Positions 8,901 through 17,800 are shown, numbered from the stretch's first letter. The stretch: DNA of 36,409 nt from Bacteroidota bacterium (GCA_024638565.1 JAHEKC010000019.1:1-36409); one strand, 5' to 3'. Numbers and translations are program-made. The notes: a model not told the origin generated them from the letters alone.

Positions 8901-8908
8901 TACTTTTG
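8901..8908 (+). promoter_or_regulatory. -7 promoter element of the carbonic anhydrase gene
   Basis: TACTTTTG matches the Bacteroidota -7 consensus TAnnTTTG at all defined positions and lies 17 bases before the ATG at 8926. No clear TTG element is found 17-23 bases further upstream. Its position supports the ATG at 8926 over the in-frame ATG at 8854, which lies upstream of the element. Confidence 0.6.
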
Positions 8909-8925
8909 CCGTTCATACGGATAAC

Positions 8926-9549
8926 ATGAAAGACGTTAAACGGCTATTGGATAAAAACAGGAAGTGGTCAGGTGAACAGCGCCGGGTAGATCCCGCTTTT
9001 TTTACCAGGCTTTCCCGGACCCATGCACCCGAATACCTTTGGATCGGCTGTTCAGACGCACGCGTACCGGCCAGCCAGATCACGGACACGCAACCAGGCA
9101 GCATATTCGTACACCGGAACATCGCTAACCTGGTGGTGCATACCGATTTCAACCTGCTAAGTGTGGTATCCTATGCCGTGGAAGTGCTCAGGGTAAATCA
9201 CGTCATTGTTTGCGGACATTACAATTGCGGCGGGATCAACGCTGCCCTGAGCAGTAAACGGTACGGGTTGATTGATAACTGGCTTCGCCATATCCGGGAT
9301 ACGTATGACGGTAACAAAGCGCGTTTTGCACGCTGTCGCACCAAAAAGGAAAAGTCCGATTTACTGGTGGAGCTGAATGTCCGCAAGCAGGTACATAACC
9401 TATGCATGACTAACATTATCCGGGAATCGTGGCGCCTGCGCAAAAGGCCCTATATTCACGGTTGGGTTTACGGGGTGCACGACGGGGTGCTGCGTGACCT
9501 CCAGGTGACCGTACACAGTGAACGGTCCGTAAAAAGAGTTTTCGGGTAA
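8926..9549 (+). CDS. Beta-class carbonic anhydrase
   Basis: A 207-residue cytosolic zinc enzyme that interconverts CO2 and bicarbonate, feeding carboxylases and pH balance. The zinc ligands Cys42, His98 and Cys101 are seen in CSDARVPAS (42-50) and CGHYNCGG (96-103), with the Asp44/Arg46 dyad that gates the metal. HRNIANLV (63-70) is the usual substrate-channel segment. The C-terminus (YIHGWVYGVHDGVLRDL) is the conserved beta-CA strand. Length fits the E. coli Can type (about 220). The start was chosen downstream of a strong -7 element. It is divergently transcribed from the type A T9SS protein gene. A standalone metabolic gene; nothing odd is seen. Confidence 0.95.
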   Translation: MKDVKRLLDKNRKWSGEQRRVDPAFFTRLSRTHAPEYLWIGCSDARVPASQITDTQPGSIFVHRNIANLVVHTDFNLLSVVSYAVEVLRVNHVIVCGHYNCGGINAALSSKRYGLIDNWLRHIRDTYDGNKARFARCRTKKEKSDLLVELNVRKQVHNLCMTNIIRESWRLRKRPYIHGWVYGVHDGVLRDLQVTVHSERSVKRVFG

Positions 9550-9614
9550 CCACTGCGGGCATTCGCCGCCGGAAGGACCGTTTACCTGCATCGAATCACC
9601 AGAAACTTCGAACC

Positions 9615-10328
9615 TTGATCTTCGAAGCGCTATACCAGCCTGACCTAGCCGCTGCCTTTGTGTGGGTGATATGGCTTACATGGTTTTTACTTGTAAGGGC
9701 CGTGGACCGGGAGCGGGCCGGCGGGCGGAACAGGGCCTTCGTGGCGATTGCCCTGTTGATACCATTGGTGGTACATGGCATCCTGAGCATACAGGGTTAT
9801 TACCGGGATTTTTCCACCAGCCCTCCGCTGATCATGGGTGTGGCAGCAGGGATGGCCATAGCTGGAGTGGCCGTGGTTGCATTCGGACGCCGGTGGATCG
9901 AATGCCTCTCACTGAAAAGACTGACATGGCTGCATGTGGTTCGGGTTTTTGTCGAAATCATCCTGCTGGGATTGTACCTTGAGAAGCAGGTACCCCGCCA
10001 GATGACTTTTGCCGGTGCCAATTATGACATCATTGCCGGCCTTACCGCGCCGCTGGCTGCATGGGCCTTCATCAGGCCGGGCCGGGTTCGCCGGAAAGCA
10101 TTGATCGTGTGGAATGTCGCCTGCCTGCTGCTGCTGGTGAACGTGGTGACCATTGCCGTACTCTCGGCACCCACGCCATTCCAGCAACTGAACTTTTCCA
10201 GGCCCAATGTGGCGGTGGGCTTCTTCCCTTTTACCCTGCTGCCCGTATTTGTGGTTCCGGTTGTCCTTTTTTGCCATCTTGCTTCTCTTCGCCTGCTGCT
10301 CATGAATCCTAGAGCTGAAACCCCCTGA
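9615..10328 (+). CDS. Seven-helix membrane protein of unknown function
   Basis: A 237-residue integral membrane protein. Hydrophobic segments lie near residues 11-29, 41-60, 70-90, 104-123, 137-153, 161-183 and 203-228, giving about seven helices. Charged residues cluster in the first and third loops (RAVDRERAGGRNR, GRRWIECLSLKR). The loop after helix 4 has EKQVPRQMTFAGANYDI. I do not recognise a catalytic or ion-binding motif. No ATG is available near the start; TTG at 9615 is the only plausible initiator before the first helix, with GTG at 9658 as a poor alternative. It follows the carbonic anhydrase gene by 65 bases on the same strand, so readthrough is possible. Two TTCGAA palindromes flank the start (from 9607 and 9621). 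Function unknown. Confidence 0.7.
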   Translation: MIFEALYQPDLAAAFVWVIWLTWFLLVRAVDRERAGGRNRAFVAIALLIPLVVHGILSIQGYYRDFSTSPPLIMGVAAGMAIAGVAVVAFGRRWIECLSLKRLTWLHVVRVFVEIILLGLYLEKQVPRQMTFAGANYDIIAGLTAPLAAWAFIRPGRVRRKALIVWNVACLLLLVNVVTIAVLSAPTPFQQLNFSRPNVAVGFFPFTLLPVFVVPVVLFCHLASLRLLLMNPRAETP

Positions 10329-10391
10329 TTACAAGGCGAAGGCCATCATTTCCTCAATACCCACATATTAATGTCAATAACGGAACCGGCC

Positions 10392-10422
10392 TTTTCGTTA
10401 AGTAAGGGGAAGCCTAACTTTA
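10392..10422 (+). promoter_or_regulatory. Probable promoter of the DUF5916 gene
   Basis: TAACTTTA at 10415-10422 matches TAnnTTTG at 7 of 8 positions and lies 13 bases before the ATG at 10436. A TTTTC run at 10392-10396 sits at the right distance (18-19 bases) for a weak -33 element that lacks the G of TTG. Confidence 0.45.
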
Positions 10423-10435
10423 CTACACCCGAACC

Positions 10436-12910
10436 ATGAGGTATTTTTTAGCACTCCTGCTGCCTGTCCTCGCAATGTTCCCGGCCCGCGGCGAACAGGT
10501 ACCACCGCCCGATACGACCAAGCGGTACATCACCTCGTATGCAGACGTACCACCCGTGATTGACGCGAAAATGGACTCCGCGTGGAATCGAGTGCCTGCC
10601 CTGTCAAACTTCGTCATGAAACAGCCTGATGAGAACGGGACGCCATCACAAAAGACCTCGTTCCGGGTGTTGTACGACAACGCGGCTCTTTACCTGTATG
10701 CCACCATGTTCGACAGCGCACCTGACAGCATCCTCAGGGAATTGGGTCTGCGAGACGCGGCAGATCCCAACTCGGGTGCCGTGGCAACGGATATTAACGC
10801 CGATCAGATCCGTTTCGTGATCGACCCTTATAACAAAAGGCAGGACGCTTACGACTTTTCGGTTTATGCCTCCGGCGTGCAGGCTGACTCCAAATTCAGC
10901 GACTACCGGTGGGATGGCGTGTGGGAAAGCGCTGTGGTCGTGCATGACAGCGGGTGGACCGCGGAGCTCAGGATTCCCTATTCCGCCATCAGGTTCCCCA
11001 GGAGTGAAACCCAGACCTGGGCCTTGCAGGTCACCCGCAACATCCGCAGGCACCGCGAGTTCGACCAGTGGTGTCTCACGCCCGCCAAAGCCTATAATTC
11101 CCAGCTTTACTGGGGGCGCCTTGAAGGCATTGCGAACATCGATCCGCCCCCGCGTCTCTCGCTCACCCCTTATGTTTCAGGCTATGTGGAACGCGCACCG
11201 GTTTTTGGGTCCGACGACAGCTACGCTTACAGCGACGGTTTCTCATATAACTTCGGCGCCGATATCAAATATGGGATCGATGAACGATTCACCCTCGATA
11301 TGACCCTGTTGCCGGATTTCGGACAGACACAATCGGACAATAAGATCAAGACCCTGGGATTCGAGGAGATCAACTACGGGGAAAACCGTTATTTCTTCAA
11401 GGAAGGCACGGATTTGTTCAGCAAGTCAGGGCTTTTCTATACGCGCCGCATCGGCAAGGTCCCTTCCGGATTTTACGGGGTGGAAGACGAACTGGAGGAA
11501 GGGGAGTCCATCAGGAAAAACCCGGCACAGGTGAAACTGCTGAATGCCACCAAGATCTCCGGTCGCACGGACGGGGGTACGGGGCTTGGGTTCTTCAACG
11601 CGGTTACCGATAACATGTATGCGGAGGTGGAAAATAATTCCGGTCATGTCAGAAAGGTCCGGACGGAACCCCTTACCAATTTCAACGTGGTTGTCATCGA
11701 CCAGCAGTTCGGGGCCAGTTCCAACGCATACCTGATTAACACCAGTGTGATCCGGACGAAGGACCACGATGATGCGAACGTTACAGGCACGGGCGGTACG
11801 TTCACTAACAAGAAGAACTCCTATGCCGCCGACGGCGTTTTTATACTAAGCCAGCAATTTTCAAAAGGGGAACCTGAAACCGGAACGGGATCCGACCATG
11901 AGCTGGGTCACCGGTATTTCCTGGGTGTACGAAAGATCAGCGGGCAGTTTCTTGCGGGTATCAGCCGCAACGTCTACAGCGACACCTATGACCAGCTGGA
12001 TCTCGGCTATTACCGTACGAACAACAGGGAGCACAATCGCTTTTACGCCGAATATTTTCAATATAAACCCAACAAGTTGTTCCTGCGAAGCTCCATGGGA
12101 GTTAACGGTAATTATGACACGGATTACATCAACAAGGAACGCACAGACCTCCAGTTTAACTACTGGAGCTGGGCGAACCTGCTGTCATACAATGCCCTGT
12201 TCGGCGGTTTCGGCATGTCACCCGTGGTCTCACGTGACTATGATCCGCGCCTGGACGGGCGGTTCGTGAACACACACCGGTGGTGGTATGCTTACCTGGG
12301 GATCAGCTCCGACTATCGCAAACGACTTGCAGTTGATTTCACACAAAACATCTCCAATTTCATCGACGACCTGGTGAGCGAAGGCTACAACTCAAAGCTT
12401 TCATTGCGGTTCAGGGTCAACGACCGCTTCACCATGAATGCCTCCGCGGTCTACAATTACGACCCGTACAATTTCGGATATGTGACATCGGAAGATGATG
12501 ATTATATATATGGCGCGCGGCGACTCAGGACGCATACCAACCGCCTGGCCTTGCGCTACATATTCAAAACCGACATGTCACTCGCCATCGCCGCGCGCCA
12601 TTACTGGCTTGCCGGGCAATACAGAAGGTACTATTCCCTCGCCGGCAATGGTGATTATATAGACTACCCCGGGTACACGGGATCACATGATTTCAGCTAC
12701 AATGCATTCAATATTGACCTGCTGTTTTCATGGCGCTTCGCACCCGGCAGCACACTGAGCGTTTCCTACAAGAATGCCATCGAACATGATGGAGAATTCG
12801 AAACCCGACACTACGGCCGCAACCTTCGCAACACCTGGGATCTGCCCCAGACCAACAGCTTCTCGATTAAGGTATTGTATTACCTGGACTATTTGTATTT
12901 TTTCAATTAG
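10436..12910 (+). CDS. DUF5916 protein: CBM9-like domain plus outer-membrane beta-barrel
   Basis: An 824-residue envelope protein. Residues 1-19 form a signal peptide. About 35-215 match the carbohydrate-binding family 9-like fold, with VPPVIDAKMDSAWNRV, FRVLYDNAALYLYATMFDS, DQIRFVIDPYNKRQDAYDF and WTAELRIPYSAIRFP. The remaining 600 residues are alternating aromatic/polar strands typical of the DUF5916 outer-membrane barrel, ending in an aromatic strand (VLYYLDYLYFFN) as barrel proteins do. The family is common in Bacteroidota and often annotated as carbohydrate-binding or hydrolase-like, but no catalytic activity is established from sequence and no catalytic residues can be named. It has its own probable promoter. 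There is no SusC/SusD pair or glycoside hydrolase nearby, so a polysaccharide role is not supported by context. Confidence 0.88.
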   Translation: MRYFLALLLPVLAMFPARGEQVPPPDTTKRYITSYADVPPVIDAKMDSAWNRVPALSNFVMKQPDENGTPSQKTSFRVLYDNAALYLYATMFDSAPDSILRELGLRDAADPNSGAVATDINADQIRFVIDPYNKRQDAYDFSVYASGVQADSKFSDYRWDGVWESAVVVHDSGWTAELRIPYSAIRFPRSETQTWALQVTRNIRRHREFDQWCLTPAKAYNSQLYWGRLEGIANIDPPPRLSLTPYVSGYVERAPVFGSDDSYAYSDGFSYNFGADIKYGIDERFTLDMTLLPDFGQTQSDNKIKTLGFEEINYGENRYFFKEGTDLFSKSGLFYTRRIGKVPSGFYGVEDELEEGESIRKNPAQVKLLNATKISGRTDGGTGLGFFNAVTDNMYAEVENNSGHVRKVRTEPLTNFNVVVIDQQFGASSNAYLINTSVIRTKDHDDANVTGTGGTFTNKKNSYAADGVFILSQQFSKGEPETGTGSDHELGHRYFLGVRKISGQFLAGISRNVYSDTYDQLDLGYYRTNNREHNRFYAEYFQYKPNKLFLRSSMGVNGNYDTDYINKERTDLQFNYWSWANLLSYNALFGGFGMSPVVSRDYDPRLDGRFVNTHRWWYAYLGISSDYRKRLAVDFTQNISNFIDDLVSEGYNSKLSLRFRVNDRFTMNASAVYNYDPYNFGYVTSEDDDYIYGARRLRTHTNRLALRYIFKTDMSLAIAARHYWLAGQYRRYYSLAGNGDYIDYPGYTGSHDFSYNAFNIDLLFSWRFAPGSTLSVSYKNAIEHDGEFETRHYGRNLRNTWDLPQTNSFSIKVLYYLDYLYFFN

Positions 12911-13041
12911 CTCTTTCTGATCTTTGGAATTCACGCCGTACCTGTCATATCAACAACGCATTGATCCCAATGAAGGCTGAGGGCAGATGCAACATTAAAC
13001 AGGTCATTGATTAAGAAGCATTGAACTTTATCCCTTTAGCA

Positions 13042-13683
13042 ATGAATAACACTCTTTTTTTCATCCTGGCATCGCTGCTGCTGTCCTGCGCCCAGCAGAA
13101 ATCCAAGCAGGTGCCGGCGCAACAGCAGGAAACCGGACCCGTGGGCGGTCCGTGCGAATGTTGTGAAGGCATCTACGAGGACATGCCTGATTTCCTGCGT
13201 TGGGAAACTACCGTTGCGGACGAGTCGGAACCCGGTGAACGGCTATACCTATCAGGAACGATACGCGATCGTACCGGACATCCGGCGCCCGGAATCATCC
13301 TGTACGTATACCAGACGAATGCGGAAGGACGTTATGAACCCGCGGAAGGGCAGAAAGGCTGCGCCCGCAGGCATGGGAAGTTGCGGGGCTGGATGGAAAC
13401 CGGTGAAAACGGGCAATACGGTTTTTACACGATCCTGCCCGGATCCTATCCCGGAAGCCGGGAGCCCAGACACATTCACGTCGTGGTCAAGGAGCGCGGA
13501 ATGAACGAATACTGGATCGACTCATTCGTCTTCGACCATGACCCGTTCCTCACCAAAGACCAGCGCGGCCGGCTATCCGGAATCGGCGGGAGCGGCATCG
13601 TCAGGCTGCAGCAGAAAGGGGATGAAAGTTGGACCGGGCGCAGGGATATTATGCTTGGAGAAAATGTAGCGAACTACAAATAA
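13042..13683 (+). CDS. Lipoprotein intradiol ring-cleavage dioxygenase
   Basis: A 213-residue protein with a lipoprotein signal: MNNTLFFILASLLLSC, where the Cys after LLLS would be lipidated. A PCECCEG motif follows the short linker. The catalytic part has the beta-sandwich pattern of the protocatechuate 3,4-dioxygenase family: LSGTIRDRTGHPAPGIILYVYQTNAEG, GQYGFYTILPGSYPG and PRHIHVVVK. The two Tyr (in ILYVYQTN or GRYEP, and GSYPG) and the HIH pair are the expected Fe(III) ligands; the first Tyr is less certain. Classical members cleave catechols between the hydroxyls in the cytosol; the lipoprotein anchor puts this one in the envelope, so the substrate is unknown. I chose ATG 13042 over TTG 13021 because it starts the signal peptide. 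It is convergent with the exonuclease gene. No aromatic catabolism genes are nearby. Confidence 0.87.
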   Translation: MNNTLFFILASLLLSCAQQKSKQVPAQQQETGPVGGPCECCEGIYEDMPDFLRWETTVADESEPGERLYLSGTIRDRTGHPAPGIILYVYQTNAEGRYEPAEGQKGCARRHGKLRGWMETGENGQYGFYTILPGSYPGSREPRHIHVVVKERGMNEYWIDSFVFDHDPFLTKDQRGRLSGIGGSGIVRLQQKGDESWTGRRDIMLGENVANYK

Positions 13684-13729
13684 AGGGCCCTCTCAGCCGG
13701 TTTCGATTCCGGTCCTGGCGGGTCGGGAG

Positions 13730-14449
13730 TCACACTACTACCACCTCTTCATCCCCGATCAGGGACTCCCCCTTCATCTTCAGCAGCACCTGTGCCACCG
13801 TCACCACGTCCTTCTGGCAGTAGTTGACAATGCGTTCCAGGTTTTTCTCCTTCCAGTACACGAACCACACCATGCTGCCGTCAATGTCGTCTTTAGGACT
13901 CCTGATCCCGAAAATAGCCGCCAGCAGGTTCAGCGGCGTGAAATTTTTGTAGTCCCCGAACTTCCATAATTCCATCGTATCCAGGTGCGGCACCTCCCAG
14001 GGCTTTTTGCCTGCAATGTCCAGCGCGCGGGGCAGCGGAATGCCGTGTACCAGCATGCGCCTTGCCATGTAGGGAAAATCGAATTCCTTGCCGTTATGGG
14101 CGCACAGCAGGTGACGGGGGCCGCTGAAATGCCGTTCAAGCAGTTCCCTGAACTCCGTCAATACCGTTTTTTCGTCATCCCCGTAAAAGGATTTTACCCT
14201 GAACTGCCGACCCTCGGGGCTGTGTGATACAAACCCTGTGGTAATGCAAACCACCTTTCCGAACTCGGCATAGATCGCCGAGCGCGGGTACAGAGAAGCG
14301 GCGGTGTCGGGTTCTTCCTTTTTGAGGAACACGGCTTTTTTGTCCCAGAGTTCGCGTTCCGCTTCCGACAATTCGTCGTAAGACGAATGCTGTGGCACGG
14401 TTTCGATGTCGAGAAACAGGATGTTCTCAAGCCGGATGTTGTCAAGCAT
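13730..14449 (-). CDS. PolB-like 3'-5' exonuclease, DEDDy type
   Basis: A 239-residue cytosolic protein with a ribonuclease H-like exonuclease fold related to the proofreading domain of family B DNA polymerases. Visible motifs are FLDIETVP (Exo I, D14 and E16), CAHNGKEFDFPYMARRML (Exo II, D124) and YCQKDVVTVAQVLL (Exo III, Y210 and D214), the full DEDDy set for two-metal catalysis. The polymerase part is absent, so it acts as a standalone nuclease, presumably on single-stranded or frayed 3' ends in repair. ATG at 14449 is chosen because it begins just before the first strand; an ATG 5 codons upstream is possible. The strong terminator at 14505-14536 separates it from the upstream M16 gene, so it needs its own promoter in the short gap. 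Substrate is inferred. Confidence 0.9.
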   Translation of the reverse strand: MLDNIRLENILFLDIETVPQHSSYDELSEAERELWDKKAVFLKKEEPDTAASLYPRSAIYAEFGKVVCITTGFVSHSPEGRQFRVKSFYGDDEKTVLTEFRELLERHFSGPRHLLCAHNGKEFDFPYMARRMLVHGIPLPRALDIAGKKPWEVPHLDTMELWKFGDYKNFTPLNLLAAIFGIRSPKDDIDGSMVWFVYWKEKNLERIVNYCQKDVVTVAQVLLKMKGESLIGDEEVVVV

Positions 14450-14504
14450 AACTGAAATACACAACCAAGTTAATGATTTTGTTACTCTGCACCGGGCATC
14501 AATA

Positions 14505-14536
14505 AAAAAGCCGTCCCTTCAACGGGACGGCTTTTT
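14505..14536 (-). terminator. Rho-independent terminator after the M16 peptidase gene
   Basis: GCCGTCCC at 14510-14517 pairs with GGGACGGC at 14524-14531 across a 6-base loop. The stem is flanked by an A-run on the left (14504-14509) and a T-run on the right (14532-14536). It could terminate in both directions, but lies 17 bases after the stop of the minus-strand M16 gene, so that is its main job. Confidence 0.93.
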
Positions 14537-14553
14537 CTGAACGGACATTCCGA

Positions 14554-17295
14554 TTACTGTTCATTCTCCTTGTCAAATTCGCCCGCCTGGACGTAGGTTA
14601 TCTTTTCAGGTTTGATCCAGCGTCGCATGGCATCATTGACATGGTCAACCGTTAGCGCGTCGATTTTCGCTTCGATATCCGCATCCCATTTCATGGTCCG
14701 CTCCAGGAACAGGTTGCCTGACAGCTTACCGGCAAGGGTCCGGTCCTGCGCCCTGCTGACATTCCGGCTTTGCAGGTACCCGTTGACCGCGTCCTTCATC
14801 TCATCGGCGGTAAATCCATCCTTGATCACCTTGCCAATCTCCTCCTGGTAAGCCTTGATGAGCCTTTCGCTATTGTCAGGATTGTATATGGCATAGGAGC
14901 CGAATCCGCCGACCTTATCCAGCGGATCGGCCTGCAGCCAGGAGCCCACACCATAGCTGATCCCCTCTTTCTGGCGTATGCGTGACGCCAGCCTGCTGTT
15001 CAGGAAACCGCCGCCAAGCATGTAGTTGCCGATGAGCAATGCAGGATAATCGGGATCATCGTCACGTAATTCTATATTGTAACCGCAAAGCAGCATGGCA
15101 TTGGCCTTGTCAGGGGTGTTGATCACCTCATTGCGTGCGGCCACCTCGAAGTGCTTGTCTTTCGCACGTGTATACAGTACCGGCGCGGTCCACTTATCCA
15201 GCATCTTGTTGAGTGCCTTAGTGAGTGCTGGTTCGTCGAAATCGCCCACCACGGCAAGTGTGGCATGCTGGCTGGTATAAAAGCGGTTGTAGAAATTTTT
15301 CAGGTCTGTCAGCTTCAGCGCCTTGACCGCTTTCACTTCCTCGTCGAAGGTCATGGGGTACCGAAAATCTTCCTTCGGGTACGGGTTCAGGATACGCTGG
15401 AACATGTTGCTGGCAATGGCCTGCGGTTCGCTCCGCTGTTGTTCTATATCCGTCAGCTCCTCCTCCACCACCTTTTCGAATTCCGTCTGCGCGAACGCGG
15501 GCTGGCGCAGCATCTCTGTGACAAGGCCCAGTACCTCGATCAGGTTTTCCCTGACGGTCTGCACCCTCACCCGGACACCCTGTCCGGAACCGTTGATGCT
15601 GACGTTCGCTTTCAGCTGGTCCAGCTTGTCATTGAGCTCCTGGTAGGAAAAGTTGGTTGACCCGCGGCGCAGCATCCGTGCGGTAAAGCTGCTGATGACG
15701 CCCTTGTTATTCATGACAGACTCGTTTCCGATCCGGAGGGTAAGCGACATGTTCACTTCGCCGCCACGGGTGGTTTTCTGCAGCAGCGAATACCTGGCAC
15801 CACCGCCCAGTGCAGTGGTTGCCGTGCGGCTGTCGATATTGGCGGGAGAGGGATCAAATGCTTCCGCATCGGCTTTCTTTTCCTTTCCCTTGTAGTCTTT
15901 CACCATGGCACTTACATCCGGTGCCGGCGGCACCTTGGCCCGGTCGGGTGAATCCGTGGGGACAAAAAGTCCCACCGTCCTGTTCGAAGGCTTGAAGTAT
16001 GCTTTCGCCACCCGGTTGACATCTTCCACTGTGGCCTTTTCCAGGTTATCGCGGTAGATGAACCATAACCGCCAATCGCCCTGCGCGATGAATTCGCTCA
16101 TGTACATGCCCACACGTCCGCTGTTGTTGTAAACAAGTTCAAACTGCTTGAGCAGCCTGTTGCGTGCCCGGTCTACCTCTTCCTGCGTGAACGGCTGATC
16201 CTTCATGGTGTCGAATACATTCGTCATGGTATTCCGGGCATCGTCGAGCGACTTTTCCTTAAGCACCTCGGTACTGAAATACACGTAACCGGGATCCTTG
16301 AGCGCAAAGGCATAGCCCCGCTGGTTACTGGCTTTCTTGGTTTCCACCAGTTCCTTGTAAAGGCGGCCGGAAGGTTCGTTGGTAAGCGCTTCGGTAAGAA
16401 TATCGATGGCCGCGTAGTCAGGATGAGAGCCGGATGGGATATGGTATCCACAGGCCACCACCTGTACATCGCCCACGCGATTGAGTTCGACGAATCGTTC
16501 GCCATCCTGCACGGGCTCCGTGGTGTATTCCATGGGCAGCTTGCGTTCAGGCTTCGGGATCACACCAAAATATTCGTTTACCATGGCAATGGTACTAGCC
16601 TCGTCGATCTTTCCTGCAATGGTCAGGACGGAATTGTCGGGCTGGTAGTATCTCCGGTAAAAGGCACGGAGGTTTTCGATCGGCACCTGCTCGATATCTT
16701 CCTTGGACCCTATGGTGGACTTCCCGTAATTATGCCACAGGTATGCCGTGGAAAGCACACGCTCGAAAAGCACACTGCGCGGAGAGTTTTCACCCATCTC
16801 GAATTCATTGCGCACCACTGAAAATTCGGATTGCAGGTCCTCATCACGGATGAACGAATTCACCATGCGGTCACTTTCCAGGTCGAGCGCCCATTTCAGG
16901 TTCTCTTCCGTGGCATTGAATGTCTCGAAATAGTTGGTTCGGTCGTACCAGGTGGTTCCGTTGGGACGTGCGCCATGCGCGGTCAGCTCCTGCGGGATGT
17001 CAGGGTGCCGGGTTGAACCCTTGAACACCATATGTTCCAGCAGGTGCGCCATGCCCGTTTCCCCGTACCCCTCATGGCGCGAACCCACGAGGTAGGTAAC
17101 GTTTACGGTAATGGTAGACTTGGACGGATCCGGAAACAGCAGCACTTTCATGCCGTTCTCCAGTTTGTACTCCGTGATTCCTTCCACCGTCGTCACCTTC
17201 ACAGGTGCGGCGGGTTTGGTGGGTTCTTTTGCCCGGGCGCTGGTCACACCAAAAAGCAGGAGGAAGCACAGCGCAATCGTTTGGTGGTATTTCAT
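14554..17295 (-). CDS. Secreted M16-family zinc metallopeptidase, two-domain form
   Basis: A 913-residue exported protease. Residues 1-22 are a signal peptide. The N-terminal M16 domain has the inverted zinc motif HLLEH at 84-88 and the distal zinc ligand Glu164 in VVRNEFEMGEN, 76 residues after the motif as the family requires. TWYDRTNYFETF lies in between. A second M16-like half begins near residue 500 and has no HxxEH; it forms the usual non-catalytic lobe, with RLASRIRQKEGISYGVGSW as its conserved arginine/tyrosine element. Paired halves close into a clamshell that degrades short unfolded peptides. The fused single-chain form is common in Bacteroidota, where it is periplasmic. A good promoter lies just upstream and a terminator just downstream, so it is probably a single-gene transcript. 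Confidence 0.95.
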   Translation of the reverse strand: MKYHQTIALCFLLLFGVTSARAKEPTKPAAPVKVTTVEGITEYKLENGMKVLLFPDPSKSTITVNVTYLVGSRHEGYGETGMAHLLEHMVFKGSTRHPDIPQELTAHGARPNGTTWYDRTNYFETFNATEENLKWALDLESDRMVNSFIRDEDLQSEFSVVRNEFEMGENSPRSVLFERVLSTAYLWHNYGKSTIGSKEDIEQVPIENLRAFYRRYYQPDNSVLTIAGKIDEASTIAMVNEYFGVIPKPERKLPMEYTTEPVQDGERFVELNRVGDVQVVACGYHIPSGSHPDYAAIDILTEALTNEPSGRLYKELVETKKASNQRGYAFALKDPGYVYFSTEVLKEKSLDDARNTMTNVFDTMKDQPFTQEEVDRARNRLLKQFELVYNNSGRVGMYMSEFIAQGDWRLWFIYRDNLEKATVEDVNRVAKAYFKPSNRTVGLFVPTDSPDRAKVPPAPDVSAMVKDYKGKEKKADAEAFDPSPANIDSRTATTALGGGARYSLLQKTTRGGEVNMSLTLRIGNESVMNNKGVISSFTARMLRRGSTNFSYQELNDKLDQLKANVSINGSGQGVRVRVQTVRENLIEVLGLVTEMLRQPAFAQTEFEKVVEEELTDIEQQRSEPQAIASNMFQRILNPYPKEDFRYPMTFDEEVKAVKALKLTDLKNFYNRFYTSQHATLAVVGDFDEPALTKALNKMLDKWTAPVLYTRAKDKHFEVAARNEVINTPDKANAMLLCGYNIELRDDDPDYPALLIGNYMLGGGFLNSRLASRIRQKEGISYGVGSWLQADPLDKVGGFGSYAIYNPDNSERLIKAYQEEIGKVIKDGFTADEMKDAVNGYLQSRNVSRAQDRTLAGKLSGNLFLERTMKWDADIEAKIDALTVDHVNDAMRRWIKPEKITYVQAGEFDKENEQ

Positions 17296-17316
17296 AGGAT
17301 AATTGGTTTAGGAAAG

Positions 17317-17347
17317 CGAAAGTACTCCTATTCCTGCTGACAGCCAA
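17317..17347 (-). promoter_or_regulatory. Promoter of the M16 peptidase gene
   Basis: On the minus strand TTG (17347-17345) and TACTTTCG (17324-17317) are separated by 20 bases. This fits the Bacteroidota TTG-N17-23-TAnnTTTG promoter with one mismatch. The start codon lies 21 bases further on. Confidence 0.65.
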
Positions 17348-17385
17348 GTGAAAAACGGCGATTTTACATCAAGATGGGGCAGCTG

Positions 17386-17790
17386 TCACTTGATCATAAC
17401 GCCTTGCTTGTCGATCACGGGAATATGGGTAAAATACTCCTCGTTAATCGTTTCGGGCAGGAAAAGGTACTTCTTGTCGTAAATGTCGCGGTTGATGTAA
17501 AAGCTGACCCAGAATTCATTGTTCAGGCCGAATAGGTTCTCAATAATCGGCTCCACCCGTACAAATCCCTGTGCGGGAATGTTTTCGATAAAATGCCTCA
17601 GGACGGACGTCTGCACCTTTTCACCCTTGTGCATTCCATATCCCTTCGAGGTAACCAGCACGCCCTCAATGATTTCGTTTTTCATGTTGACAATGTAGAC
17701 ATTCCATACCCGGTCCCCTTCTGGTGAGCGCTCCGGGATGATGGCCATCGCCACATCTTCCACATGAAAATCAGGAATATCCTTCAGCAT
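17386..17790 (-). CDS. Conserved small cytosolic protein of unknown function
   Basis: A 134-residue protein without signal peptide or membrane segment. It alternates charged and hydrophobic strands: DVAMAIIPERSPEGDRVWNVYIVNMK, IEGVLVTSKGYGMHKGEKVQTSVLRHF, FVRVEPIIENLFGLNNEFWVSFYI and YLFLPETINEEYF. This looks like a compact alpha/beta domain. I think it is a known Bacteroidota hypothetical family, sometimes mislabelled as a phenylalanyl-tRNA synthetase subunit, but no synthetase motif is present. The start follows a good promoter by 10 bases, implying an almost leaderless mRNA. Neighbours on the same strand (serine hydrolase upstream, M16 protease downstream) give no clear functional hint. 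Confidence 0.85.
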   Translation of the reverse strand: MLKDIPDFHVEDVAMAIIPERSPEGDRVWNVYIVNMKNEIIEGVLVTSKGYGMHKGEKVQTSVLRHFIENIPAQGFVRVEPIIENLFGLNNEFWVSFYINRDIYDKKYLFLPETINEEYFTHIPVIDKQGVMIK

Positions 17791-17800
17791 AATCCACCAT

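Noticed and set aside
10436-12910. Polysaccharide utilisation locus around the CBM9-like DUF5916 protein
   Set aside because: No SusC/SusD pair, glycoside hydrolase or sugar sensor is in the neighbourhood.
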